Below, piece by piece: positions 38,807 to 48,019 of a stretch of 64,000 bases of DNA. The notes beneath the pieces were generated by a model. It did not search any database, was not told the DNA's origin, and saw only the letters and a program-made list of their open reading frames with translations. The position numbers and the translations under genes were made by a program. The stretch's first letter is position 1. Every line of letters begins with the position of its first letter. Origin of the DNA: Heterodera schachtii (taxonomy: Eukaryota; Nematoda; Chromadorea; Rhabditida; Heteroderidae). Location: positions 248,001 through 312,000 of the forward strand of contig SIJG01000003.1 of assembly GCA_023374025.1 (NCBI GenBank). Direction: 5' to 3'.

Positions 38807-40165
38807 ATGGGCTCTTCGCTGTGCAAACCTCGCGACGAGCCGAATAAGTCGCGCATCATCAAAACCTCCTCTTGGGTGTCCAATGAGAATGAAAACCCTT
38901 TTGAGGTTTGTCCCCCCGGGCGAATATTACGACGGATTCGTTTAATTTGACGCCTTTCACCGTTCGTTCATTTGGCAGCGATCGTTCGCCAAAAAGGAGC
39001 GCATTTGTCTGCGCGAAACATTCCAACGGTTAGCCGACCCAAAAGAAGTTATCGGATTGATTTTCGTCGATTTCGTCAACGAAATTTGCCCCGAATTGAA
39101 AAGGGTGTGTCGGCGTAGGTTTACAGCTGATTAAATTGTCCATTCGCTTGTCATTTCCTTTTTCTGCAGCTTTTCGGCGTCGATCGGGCGCCAAAGGCGA
39201 CGATGCTCAAAATGCCGAAATTGGGTGGGCACGTGGCACGCATGGCCGACTTTGTTGAGCAGGTGGGCCAACCAAAAAACAAACGTACGGTATCGCAACG
39301 CAGTTCGATACCGTACTACCTAATTAATGGGAGCCGAACTTTTCACTGATTTGTCAGATGACTTTGATGATCGGATTCACAGAGAATTTGGTGGGTGCCT
39401 GGCAATTGGTCAGAAAAACGGGTAAATAATAAGCGTTTAATTAACTCAATTTTGCCCTTTGTTTATAATTAATTTCTTCCGATGCTTTTAGGTCGGCTTC
39501 ACGCCAAAGTCCCATTTTTGGAGCAGAATCAAAGTCAAATGGGCAGAAATTACATTGCGATGGTCAACGATTATTTCATCGTGAATTTTGTCCCCTTTTT
39601 GACGGGAGAGAAAGTGCGCCTTTTTTTGATTATTATTATTAACTGTTTATCGTTTAATTGCGTGTGCAATTTGTCCTAATTGCCCCCCCCCCCGGCACAG
39701 TCCGACCCAAGCGCAGAGGACAACAAAGGGGACGAAGCGGCCGAGCGGAAAAGGGCACGCCTTTGCCACACGAATTATTCACAGCAAACGGTGGCCGAAG
39801 TGTGGCGACGCTTTTTCACTCTTTGCACCGCCCAAATGACCGAAGCATTCGAATTTGAACGACAAAAGTGTCTAAACGCGGACAATCAGAAGACATTGGC
39901 ACCGCATCAGCACGCGGAAGAGGCGGAGAGGAGGCGACGCATTAACATTGTGAGAAAGGAAAATGAATGGACTAATTAACGAATTAGTAATTAATTAATT
40001 GGGTCGATTGATTACACAAATTGAAATGCTCCAGGGGTCAAAAACCAAGTTAACCACACATTCTCACACATTGACCATTTTTGTCAGGAAAAAGCCAACG
40101 AATTGGAGGCACTGCCACAGCCAAAGGACCGGCGCCAGGAAGAACTATTCGAAGACCCTTTCTGA
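38807..40165 (+). CDS. Membrane-anchored globin (N-terminal MGSSLC lipidation motif)
   Basis: The N-terminus MGSSLCKPRDEPNKS has Gly2 for N-myristoylation, Ser5-Leu and Cys6 for possible palmitoylation. The globin fold follows: ERICLRETFQRLADPKEVIG (A-B helices), FVDFVNEICPELKRLFGV (C/CD), LGGHVARMADFVEQM with the distal-position His, LVGAWQLVRKTGRLHAKVPF with the proximal His of the F helix, then QSQMGRNYIAMVNDYFIVNF (G) and VWRRFFTLCTAQMTEAFEFE (H). A highly charged C-terminal extension (HAEEAERRRRINI, KANELEALPQPKDRRQEELF) ends EDPF. About seven exons; one intron at about 39617-39699 has a poly-C tract near its acceptor. Several C. elegans globins share this acylation layout and act as sensors or redox proteins rather than oxygen carriers. 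I cannot assign an orthologue. Confidence 0.82.
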
Positions 40166-40912
40166 GGGAGGATGTCGTTCAGTCTTGGAACTTTTATTTC
40201 GTATTTCCTTGCCAATTGCTCAATTATATATCTTAATCTGATCAGGTGCTCCCCCCCCCCCCCCCTCCCACAGTTCCGCCGGTCCCTCCCTTTGGGGCAA
40301 TGGGTAAAAATGCCGAGAAAGTCATTTCACCCAAAGGGACTGACCATTCCAAAAAAAGAAAGCATAATTAATTGAAAATGGTCGAAACATCACAAATATT
40401 AAGAAACATCTGGAAAATCAACAATTAGTAAAACGCAACTTCGGGTTGATTTTGGTAAATTGTATTGTACTTTCGGATCGCATCGGAAATCATCGCATAT
40501 TTCTCTCACCGGTGGCCATCGATTTACTCACTCCTCGACAGTCCCCCGCCCACAATTTTCGCATTTTCTCCGACCCAAAGCTAATCCCCCCGCGCCCTCC
40601 TCAAAGAAACAGAAGAAACAGCAGTATTCGCATTGCTTCTCCTCCACTTTGAATTGGCCACCACTGACTGTACTGCTGCCGCCGCCGATTGTTTGACTTG
40701 CACTTTGCATCCCCTCAGTGCTGCGGTGTTTCCCTTCGATGCCATTCCCTCCCCTCCCTCCCCACTCTTTCCCCTTCTTTTTTTCTTTGCCTTCCGTCCT
40801 TTCTTCAACAAAAAGCATTCGAATTCGCTTCTTCCCATAATATCATTCGTTCTCACGTCTTACCTTGCCGTATCAGAGTTCGGGACCGGCACAGACTCTA
40901 ATACTGTCAGGT

Positions 40913-41211
40913 AATGCGGTGAGAGCAAATGCAATCCATGGAAAACAAAAAGACACCAAATACAAATGCGTAATGACGCTAATTAACGTACTAATAATTG
41001 AACAGCGTGGAATGGACATCAACATTTTCAAATGGCATTTAAACTTTACACACAAATGAAGAACGAACGAAGGGAAGGAATGAGATGAAAAGGGAGGGAT
41101 AAAACGAACAATTTTAACAACAACAGAAGAAAATGGGGTGTTTCGCAGAAACTTCGCAATATTTATTGTTGAGTTCATTTCGTTCATTTGCTCAGAGAAT
41201 GCTGCCCGATC
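40913..41211. repeat. Fused flanks of the NELF-C/D gene (deleted duplicate)
   Basis: 40913-41044 matches 44561-44691 (for example GCAATCCATGGAAAACAA and GGAATGGACATCAACATTTT), the 3' flank of NELF-C/D. 41052-41211 matches 47868-48037 (GGGTGTTTCGCAGAAACTTC; GCTCAGAGAATGCTGCCCGA), the 5' flank of NELF-C/D plus the end of NIPP1. Order and orientation are conserved, and the roughly 3.2 kb containing the NELF gene is absent. Confidence 0.85.
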
Positions 41212-41694
41212 GCCGTCGCAATAAAACAATTCGGTACTTTTGCTGTTTATCCCCACCGAAAAACACCTACATATTTTATTAAAAGCCAACGTGGGGACCT
41301 CAATGATTCTTTGTCCTAAAGTTGTTCATTTTTCGAGTCTAAAATTGGGTTTCCTCAACCGATGTGAAAATTGAAGCGGTAATGGGAAGGAAGGCCAAAA
41401 TTAGCGGTTTTGAGGGGTCGATTTTGCATTTCATTAGTGCTAAAAAGCTGTTCATATGTCCAGTCGAAAATTGTTTATCATGGTCAGCGGAATAAAATTT
41501 ACCATGCACAAATATTTATTAGCTACAATTATACCATTTACAGTATGATGAGCACATTAAAGTGTACAACCCAATATACAATGTACAACAGCGAATATAC
41601 GACAACAATAAATTACAATAATTAATATAGACAGCAAGAGCACACAATGTTTATATCATTGTCGTCATGGCTTATCCACTTCTACACACGATTC

Positions 41695-41866
41695 TAATAC
41701 CCATTTCGAACCCAGGACCCGAATTCGAACAAAAATCGAAAATTAATTATTAATCAAAATTCACTTTTATATTAGAATCTGAACTGAATTCAGGTCCGGG
41801 TTCCGAAATAGGTCGAAATGGTATCAGATTCGAGATCAGCGACCTCGAGAACCTCATAAAAAGTTA
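41695..41866. mobile_element. Diverged fragment related to the 36453 transposon
   Basis: Shares GAACAAAAATCGAAAAT-like, CAGGTCCGGGTTCCGAAAT-like and GACCTCGAGAACC-like blocks with the inner part of the 36453-36805 element in the same order. Ends are not recognisable and no target duplication was found. Confidence 0.55.
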
Positions 41867-41889
41867 TATTGATCATCTCTTCCGTCCGC

Positions 41890-42239
41890 TTAGATGTTGT
41901 ACTTCACGTTGAGATGGGCCTTTCTGACGACGAACAGCTCGAACCAGCGCGGGTTGAAAACGAGGTCCGTCGGGCCGGGCGTTTTGCACCACTTCACAAT
42001 CACGCGATCGTTCTTGATGTCCTCGTTGTTCGGATCGAAGCGGGGGGAACTGATACGGGGGGGAAACGGCGGGGGGGAAACGAGGAGCTGCTCCCAGCAG
42101 AGAAAGCCTCCCAAACCGACAAACATACGCGGAAGTTGTAGATGGTCCGGATGTTGAATGGCGCGTTGAAGTGCAAAACACGAGTGGGCACGGTAGCAAT
42201 GTCCTCTGGTCGGGGGCCGAGGGGAGCAGCATTCGCCAT
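41890..42239 (-). pseudogene. Major sperm protein (MSP) domain gene, internally deleted
   Basis: MSP is the nematode-specific cytoskeletal and signalling protein of amoeboid sperm. The N-terminal part, MANAAPLGPRPEDIATVPTR then VLHFNAPFNIRTIYNFR, matches the beta-strand region IVFNAPYDDKHTYHIK. The C-terminal part, FDPNNEDIKNDRVIVKWCKT then WFELFVVRKAHLNVKYNI, matches DTNNDRITVEW...WFQGDGMVRRKNLPIEYN. The 45-50 residues that normally lie between ([20 protein letters not shown]..) are replaced by about 75 bp of C-rich sequence. A GTATGT donor and a TATCAG acceptor sit there, but splicing them leaves the second half out of frame. I therefore read it as a broken MSP gene. Confidence 0.65.
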
Positions 42240-42384
42240 GATTGACTGACCGTAGAGCTGAAAAAGCGGAGAAATTAGATTTGTTAAAACTTTAGCGAAA
42301 AAAATAATCAAAGATTTCCCGCAGAGCTGAAAATTGGAAAAAATTATTTCGAGATGTAAAATTTGGAGCGCTAACAAAAAAACT

Positions 42385-43398
42385 AGGGTTCGAGCCCCGT
42401 GGGGCGGGGGTGGCTTTTCGCGGGGGCGGGGGTTGGCGGGTGTCATAGTCGCGGGGGCGGGGACGGGGGCACGATAATTCGGCCCCCGCGGGGGCGGGGG
42501 CGGGGGTTTGCTTTGAATTAGCTCCAAAAAATCTCAAAAAAAATTATTTTTTATGAATGATTTCTTTGGCTCCACATTCCTTTATTCGTTGATCGCCTTG
42601 ATTCTATTTATTTTGACATAAATTGCACAGATTTTGACTAAAAATAACCAAATTTAAAGATTTTTAGGTAATTTTAGGTAATTTTTAAGAAAAAAAAAGT
42701 TTTTTTTTTGGGGGCCGGCGTGCCGATAGGGTCGACCAAAAAAATGAAGATTTTTCTATAAATTTTTGTTTTTTTAGCTTTATTAAATTATCATAATTTA
42801 CTCAAGGAAATTAAAACTCAGATTTTTAAAAATTTTCCGGCACATTTTTCCAAAAAACTTGATGAATGTGCGAGGAAAGAGGTCCGGCGGTGCCGATAGG
42901 CGCCGCCGGGAAAATTTTAAGAATTTTTAAAGAACTTTGCAAAATTTTCAGAAATTTTCCTCTTTTAGATGAAAATAAGGCATTTCCCCCAAATCTGAAC
43001 ATTTCTTAGAAATAAAGAACATTAAGAAACCCTGTATTAATCAGAAAAAAAATAAATCAAAAGAAAACGTCAACCGGTATCGAACTTATAACAAAAAGTA
43101 TTGTTAATGTTGAAGCACTAACCACTAAACCACAAATATTTTGCAAAAATATAAGCAAATTTATTTTATTTCATAAAAATTTGTAAAAAGGTTAGAAAAT
43201 TCAAAATTGTATAAATTTTTGCCTTTAATTCTATGAATATGTCATTCTTAGGGGTGTATTTTTCACCCCCGCGCCCCCGCGGGGGTGAAGCTCACTGGGG
43301 CGGGGGTCTGAGTCGCGGGGGCGGGGACGGGGGTGAGGCCAAAAAACCTGTCCCGCCCCCGGCGGGTGTGGGGGTGACGGGGGCGGGGCTCGAACCCT
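42385..43398. mobile_element. 1.0-kb hAT-like non-autonomous element, GC-rich ends
   Basis: Termini are inverted (AGGGTTCGAGCCCCG at the left; the right end reads CGGGGCTCGAACCCT) and bordered by identical 8-mers AAAAAACT (42377-42384 and 43399-43406). The subterminal 120-140 bp at each end are G-rich, with repeated GGGGGCGGGG units. The AT-rich centre has CCGGCGGTGCCGATAGGC motifs and a tRNA-like stretch. No transposase frame. 8-bp target duplications are the hAT hallmark. Confidence 0.85.
43069..43136 (-). other. tRNA-like sequence (possible SINE head or tRNA relic)
   Basis: Read on the minus strand it has an A-box-like TGGTTTAGTGGTTAGTGC and, about 40 nt later, a B-box-like AGTTCGATACC, the internal RNA polymerase III promoter spacing of a tRNA. 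The T stem pairs poorly and no CCA-compatible acceptor stem is clear, so it is not a functional tRNA. It lies inside the 42385-43398 element. Confidence 0.45.
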
Positions 43399-43552
43399 AA
43401 AAAACTCACTAATCCAGCGCCGAACGCGGCAGCGCCGACGAGAAGGTGAGAAGTCATTGTTAGGGCTCCAATTTTTAGGTTTTTACCTATTTTTCCTGAG
43501 CTCCTTGTGACCCGAAAAGCACGAAAAACATATTTTTAATTATTTTGGCGTT

Positions 43553-43908
43553 TTGCCAAAATTTGTAAACAAAAATGCAATAAAACAGGACAATATATAT
43601 AGAATAAAAAAATTTCGGAAAACAAATCCGGGAATTGCACAATTAAAGAAGGCTGTTTACACAACTGATTCGAAAATTATTTTTTGTCAAGCATGTCAAA
43701 TACAGGTTTTGAGAATATACATAGGTTTTTGTAAAGAAATTGCCTTCAGTTCCTCTGGTTCCCAAACCCATTATCACATTGATAGGGCACTTGGCTTGAT
43801 GCCGTCAACTTGTACTCTCACAATTTCGAAGCCATTAAAGACTATGCCTCTTGACATTGCCTACTTGCAGCCAATTTTGGGTCTTCTTTCCCCGAAGGGG
43901 CTTATAAT
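43553..43908 (+). other. Open frame of unknown origin interrupted by an hAT element
   Basis: A frame opening MPKFVNKNAIKQDN continues about 119 codons to the target site of the 43909 element. It contains IIFCQACQIQV, a CxxC pair that could be part of a zinc finger of transposase type. The sequence right of the element (44477-44560) was contiguous with it before insertion. I cannot identify a family; it may be an older transposon or gene fragment. Confidence 0.3.
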
Positions 43909-44468
43909 CAGAGCTGCCAGATCTGAGGCTTTAGCCTCATTTTGTGGTTTTTTGATCGGTCAATGAGGCTAAATTTTCAAAATGAGGCTTTGTGTGGTTT
44001 TTTGAGAAATTTTGAGGTTTTTGTGGTCTTTTGAGAAGTTTTGAAGATTTTGATGTTTTTTGGGGAAAATTCGTCAGATATTTAAATTTTGATTAATTTT
44101 GATAAGTTAGCATAATTTTTTTGGCCATTTTTGTGGACAAATCTGTTAATAAATTGCATTAATAATTACAAAACTTTCCCGGCGGCGCCTATTGGCACCG
44201 CCGGACTCCCCATCCCTCGTTCCACAAAACTTTTTAGTAAAAGCGCCGCAAAAAAATCAACGATTTTTCACGCTCATCAGAATTTCACAAAATGCATGCT
44301 TTTACAAACAAAAAATTGCTCAAATTGATCATGGACAGTCAAAAAAAACAACATTTGAATATTTAAACATGTTTTGAATAAATTTGTAAAAATGAGGCTT
44401 TTTGACCCAAAAAGAGGTTTTTTTGCATGCCAAATGAGGCTTTTGAAAATTTTAATCTGGCAGCCCTG
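43909..44468. mobile_element. 560-bp hAT MITE with 8-bp target duplication
   Basis: Terminal inverted repeats CAGAGCTGCCAGAT (left) and the complement of CAGGGCTGCCAGAT (right) match the CAGGGNNGCCA type of hAT ends. Flanks are identical CTTATAAT (43901-43908 and 44469-44476). Subterminal TGAGGCTTT / GAGGTTTTTTG motifs repeat at both ends. It contains CCGGCGGCGCCTATTGGCACCGCCGGAC, an inverted-orientation relative of a motif in the 42385 element, so the two share internal sequence. No coding capacity. Confidence 0.9.
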
Positions 44469-44742
44469 CTTATAATACACGGATCTGCCAATATTAATTG
44501 TGAAGTCCGTGAAGCTGTCTTTTCGTCAACGGGAGAAATTGGAGCGAAAATCCGCCGGAAAATGCGGTGAGAGCGAATGCAATCCATGGAAAACAAGAAG
44601 TCACCAAAAAGCAAATGTATAATGACACTAATGAACGGACTAATAATTTAACAGCGTGGAATGGACATCAACATTTTCAAATGGCATTTACACTTGGTGA
44701 CATAATTGGTTTGAATTGTGAGATTGACCCCCTTTCGATGGC

Positions 44743-47703
44743 TCAACGTGCGCCCGATTTGAGAAAGTCTCTCGCCGCCGGGTGTTTGTCGAGCGTGGCG
44801 CGGTCGAACACTTCTCTGTCGGCCACAATTGGGAGCAGTGCGGCAACGAATTGGGGCGAATACGGCGGGGCGATCAGTTCCAACACTTCCACGCCGAAAT
44901 ACCTTCCGAAGGAATTCATTTTCTTTTCAGAATGTCTTCCGCCACTGCAACAATCACTACCTGACCAACGAAATGTCGATGTGTCCCGCTTTGAACATGG
45001 TGATGATTTTCTCCTGAAATAACAATGCCTTCCAATGGCACTCTTTTAGAAGCCCTCGGCACTTTCTCCCCACCCCACCACAACGGAAATTGCCATCCCA
45101 CTGCACAGCAAATGCACAAATCGCTCCACGACGTGCCGTTGCCTTTCCATAACAACTTCGGCCACTTCGTTGCGGTTCGACTGGTGATCGTAGAGATCGC
45201 AAAGCAAATTGAACACTCTGTGGCGACCGGGGGTCATTAGCAAATGGGAGAAATAAGTGAGCACCTCGAGTGCAAATTGGGGTGAACACGCGCAATTTGG
45301 TCAATGAGCGCAAAATGGAGGGAACTCGGCTCAGCCAAAAGGTCCTTTAAGCCATTTAATATAATTAGTGGCCACAAATTCGTGGCTTCCATTGGCATTC
45401 ATTCACCTCCCTAAGCAAAAGCGTCTTCAAATAGTGCAAAATGCCAGCAGAAACCACCGGAGTCTGACAAAGTCTTAGCAGCGCCTCAAGGGAAAGCAAA
45501 ATGTCCTGAAAAAGAGGGAAGAAAGAAAAATGATGATAAAACCCAGAGTTTGAACTTCGGGTGAGTGCAGAATGTTGGCCAATTGTTCCAACTGTTGTTC
45601 GATGTCGTGAAGTTCGCCCAGTTCACGCTGTAAAAGAAAAACAAAATCGGCACAATTAAATTGTAATTAATGGCAAATGACCGTTCTTTCGCCTTGTTCG
45701 CCCTTCACTTCGGCAACAGAGCATGAGAAAGCGAGCTTTGGTGAGAAAAGACAATATTTCTGATTGACAATTTAAAAAATGAAATAAATACGGACGGACC
45801 AAGAAAATGTATTTGGGACGGTGCTCCGCGTGAATTCGCTGTCCGTTGGCGCTAAAAAGGGCATCGATGAGAAGGTCGAGGAGGGCATTGTGCCGGATGA
45901 GTTCCATCGGTGGAGGAGACGAATTGGAAGCATCGGAATAAGCCTAGGAATGCGAAAGAGGAGAGAAATGGGCAACAAAAACAGCGGAACACAGACAATC
46001 GCCACTTGGCATGGCTTTTGCCTGCCATATGTCCATGCCGTCGTCTTCCGACCTGGTGAAGTTGGCTGATGTCTGCCGGGTTCAGCCCCTTCTCCAACAT
46101 CGTAAGCACAGCCTAAAAGGACGGACATTGCCTTCCCCCGCCCTCACAAATCAGCTCCAATTCACCTGCACAATGTGCGCATGAATTGGGCTGACGCACG
46201 CTTTGATCATGCCAATTTGGGCGGCAAAGATGTCGTGCAACCGTTCCCCGCATTCTGTGCGCATTTTTTGGGCCACCGCCGAACAAATGGCCGATTTTCG
46301 GTCCGATCCCTACGCAAATTGGACACATTTGTTCAATTAGCTGATCAGTGATTGATCAATCACCTTCCAGCCAATGTAATTCAACAACATTTGCGTGTAC
46401 AGAAAAGTCTGCTCCGAATGGCACGAAACCCTTTTTAATTCGCGGAAATGGCGTTGGTAAGACTTAATTGCGGGAAAGTCAGTGAGTCCGTTATTTAGTC
46501 AATGCCCCGGGGGAGGAATGAATCCCCGCCTGATTGAAAAGCGTCGTCCATTGGGACTCACTTCGGCCCGCAGATCGCCGCCGCATTTGACGTATTCCGT
46601 CAGCAAATTTTCAAATGAGGCGAGAAAAACGCGCGAGAAAATGTCCAGCTGAATGGAGAAGTGTTTCCATTAGTTTGGCCTTCGCTTCGGCCGATGATCA
46701 CTTGCTGCGCCGCGGTGTTCACATTGCTAATTTCGTGTTGGAAGCCCGCGTCACTGATCAATTTGATGGCGAAGCTGAGCATCAGACAGTGCGGGAACTG
46801 CTCGGCCAGTTCAAAGACGAGTCGCCGCCAGCACTGGACACTGATCAGCATCGGAATCCAATCGATGGTCCCCGTCTCGTCCGTCTCGAAAATGGTGTCC
46901 ACCGCCTCGGGCGAAAAGCGACGTTTGATCATCTGACAAATGGTCGACTCGAAACAGTCCTTTACCAATGGACAGCCACTAAATGTTTAAAAGCGGAAAA
47001 TTGTGCTGATCAGAATTACAGTTTGCCGATTATTAAGGGACAAAGCAATTAATTGACCGATTAGCCGAAAATGGTCGAAAAATCCGTCACTTTATTTTGC
47101 TCTGAGCGTTTTCCAAGAGATTGGTCATCGAATGTTGGGAAGTGTTCGCCGCCTCTTCGCCGTCGTCCGTCTCAAGGTCGACGAGCCAACACGCTGAAGA
47201 AGTTGCAAATGGCAAAGGGAAGCGATTAAAACAAAACGATCTCTCCGTACCGAACAAATTGGCGAATTGGCCGAAGCCCTGGTAATTGTTGGACAAAAGG
47301 TCAACCACTCTTTCTGAGCAAGTGAATGAATTGTCTTGGATTTGGGCTGGACAACAATTTGCCTGGTTGGCCACCCGTTTGGAAGAAGGTCAACATTGTC
47401 GCGACCACCTCGGGTTCCATCACAAAATCAGTCACTTAACGAGAAAAAACATTGACAAGACAGGACAATTGGGCGAAAGAATGGTCAAATCCAAAGGATA
47501 ATCCGATGGATAATTGGGCAAAGGGCCAATTTTGACAATTCGACCGACAAAAAGCCCCAAAGGCGTGGGGACGGACTCGAAAACAGCTCCTCGCAGTGTC
47601 TCTGAATGAGTTCGACGTCGCTGGGCTGTGTGCTTTCCCCCGCCGTCGCTTCGCCTTCGTTTTCCCCCTCAAATTCGACTCCAATTTCGTCGTTTGTGTT
47701 CAT
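44743..47703 (-). CDS. Negative elongation factor C/D (NELF-C/D, TH1)
   Basis: Subunit of the NELF complex that holds RNA polymerase II in promoter-proximal pause together with DSIF. N-terminal MNTNDEIGVEFEGENEGEAT is acidic as in TH1, followed by VTDFVMEPEVVATMLTFFQT and LLSNNYQGFGQFANLF. The core reads VKDCFESTICQMIKRRFSPE, DWIPMLISVQCWRRLVFELA, HCLMLSFAIKLISDAGFQHE and NVNTAAQQ. Further on come GLNPADISQLHQV, VELIRHNALLDLLIDALF and HRPKYIFL, then LHFALIDQIARVHPN, VVERFVHLLCSGMAISVV, AGHIDISLVRYFGVEVLELI and APPYSPQFVAALLPIVAD. It ends RDFLKSGAR. Each block aligns with human TH1 in order, and most splice phases agree. A one-base deletion near 45269 breaks the frame between HPNLH and EVLTYFSHLL. 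It begins 317 bp after the NIPP1 stop. Confidence 0.92.
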
Positions 47704-48019
47704 CCAGAAAAATTTGAAAATTTTGGCTTTAAATCATCATTCTATGCACATAAATATTCCTGAATGAACTGTAAAATTATAATTAAATTTAAAAGAAAAT
47801 TTAATCGGCAAAATAATTATTCGAACGAAAATGGAACAAACAAACAAAAATAGTAAACAAAATGCATACAAATGAAGAACGAACGAACGAAGGGAATGAA
47901 TGAGATGAAAAGGGAGGGGAGAAACGAACAATTTTAACAACAAAACAACAACAGAAGAAAATGGGGTGTTTCGCAGAAACTTCGCAATATTTATTGTTGA
48001 GTTCATTTCGTTCATTTGC
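47704..48019. other. Short intergenic region between NIPP1 and NELF-C/D
   Basis: 317 bp, AT-rich, with a GAACGAACGAACGAAGG short tandem repeat near 47878-47895. It is long for a classical nematode operon gap (about 100 bp) but contains no obvious separate promoter. Part of it is duplicated at 41052-41211. Confidence 0.5.

Larger units (their letters stand above)
40166..41889. other. Intergenic region with a NELF-C/D locus scar and a transposon fossil
   Basis: No intact gene. 40446-40910 is CT-rich with weak open frames on both strands. 40913-41211 is a fused copy of the two flanks of the NELF-C/D gene. 41695-41866 is a diverged relative of the 36453 transposon. Confidence 0.6.

Noticed and set aside
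38368..38883. 171-codon minus-strand frame
   Set aside because: Antisense shadow of the globin first exon and its C/G-biased upstream flank.
42385..42400. Intact tRNA suggested by GGTTCGAGCCCC
   Set aside because: No A-box or cloverleaf around it; it is the terminal inverted repeat of a transposon.
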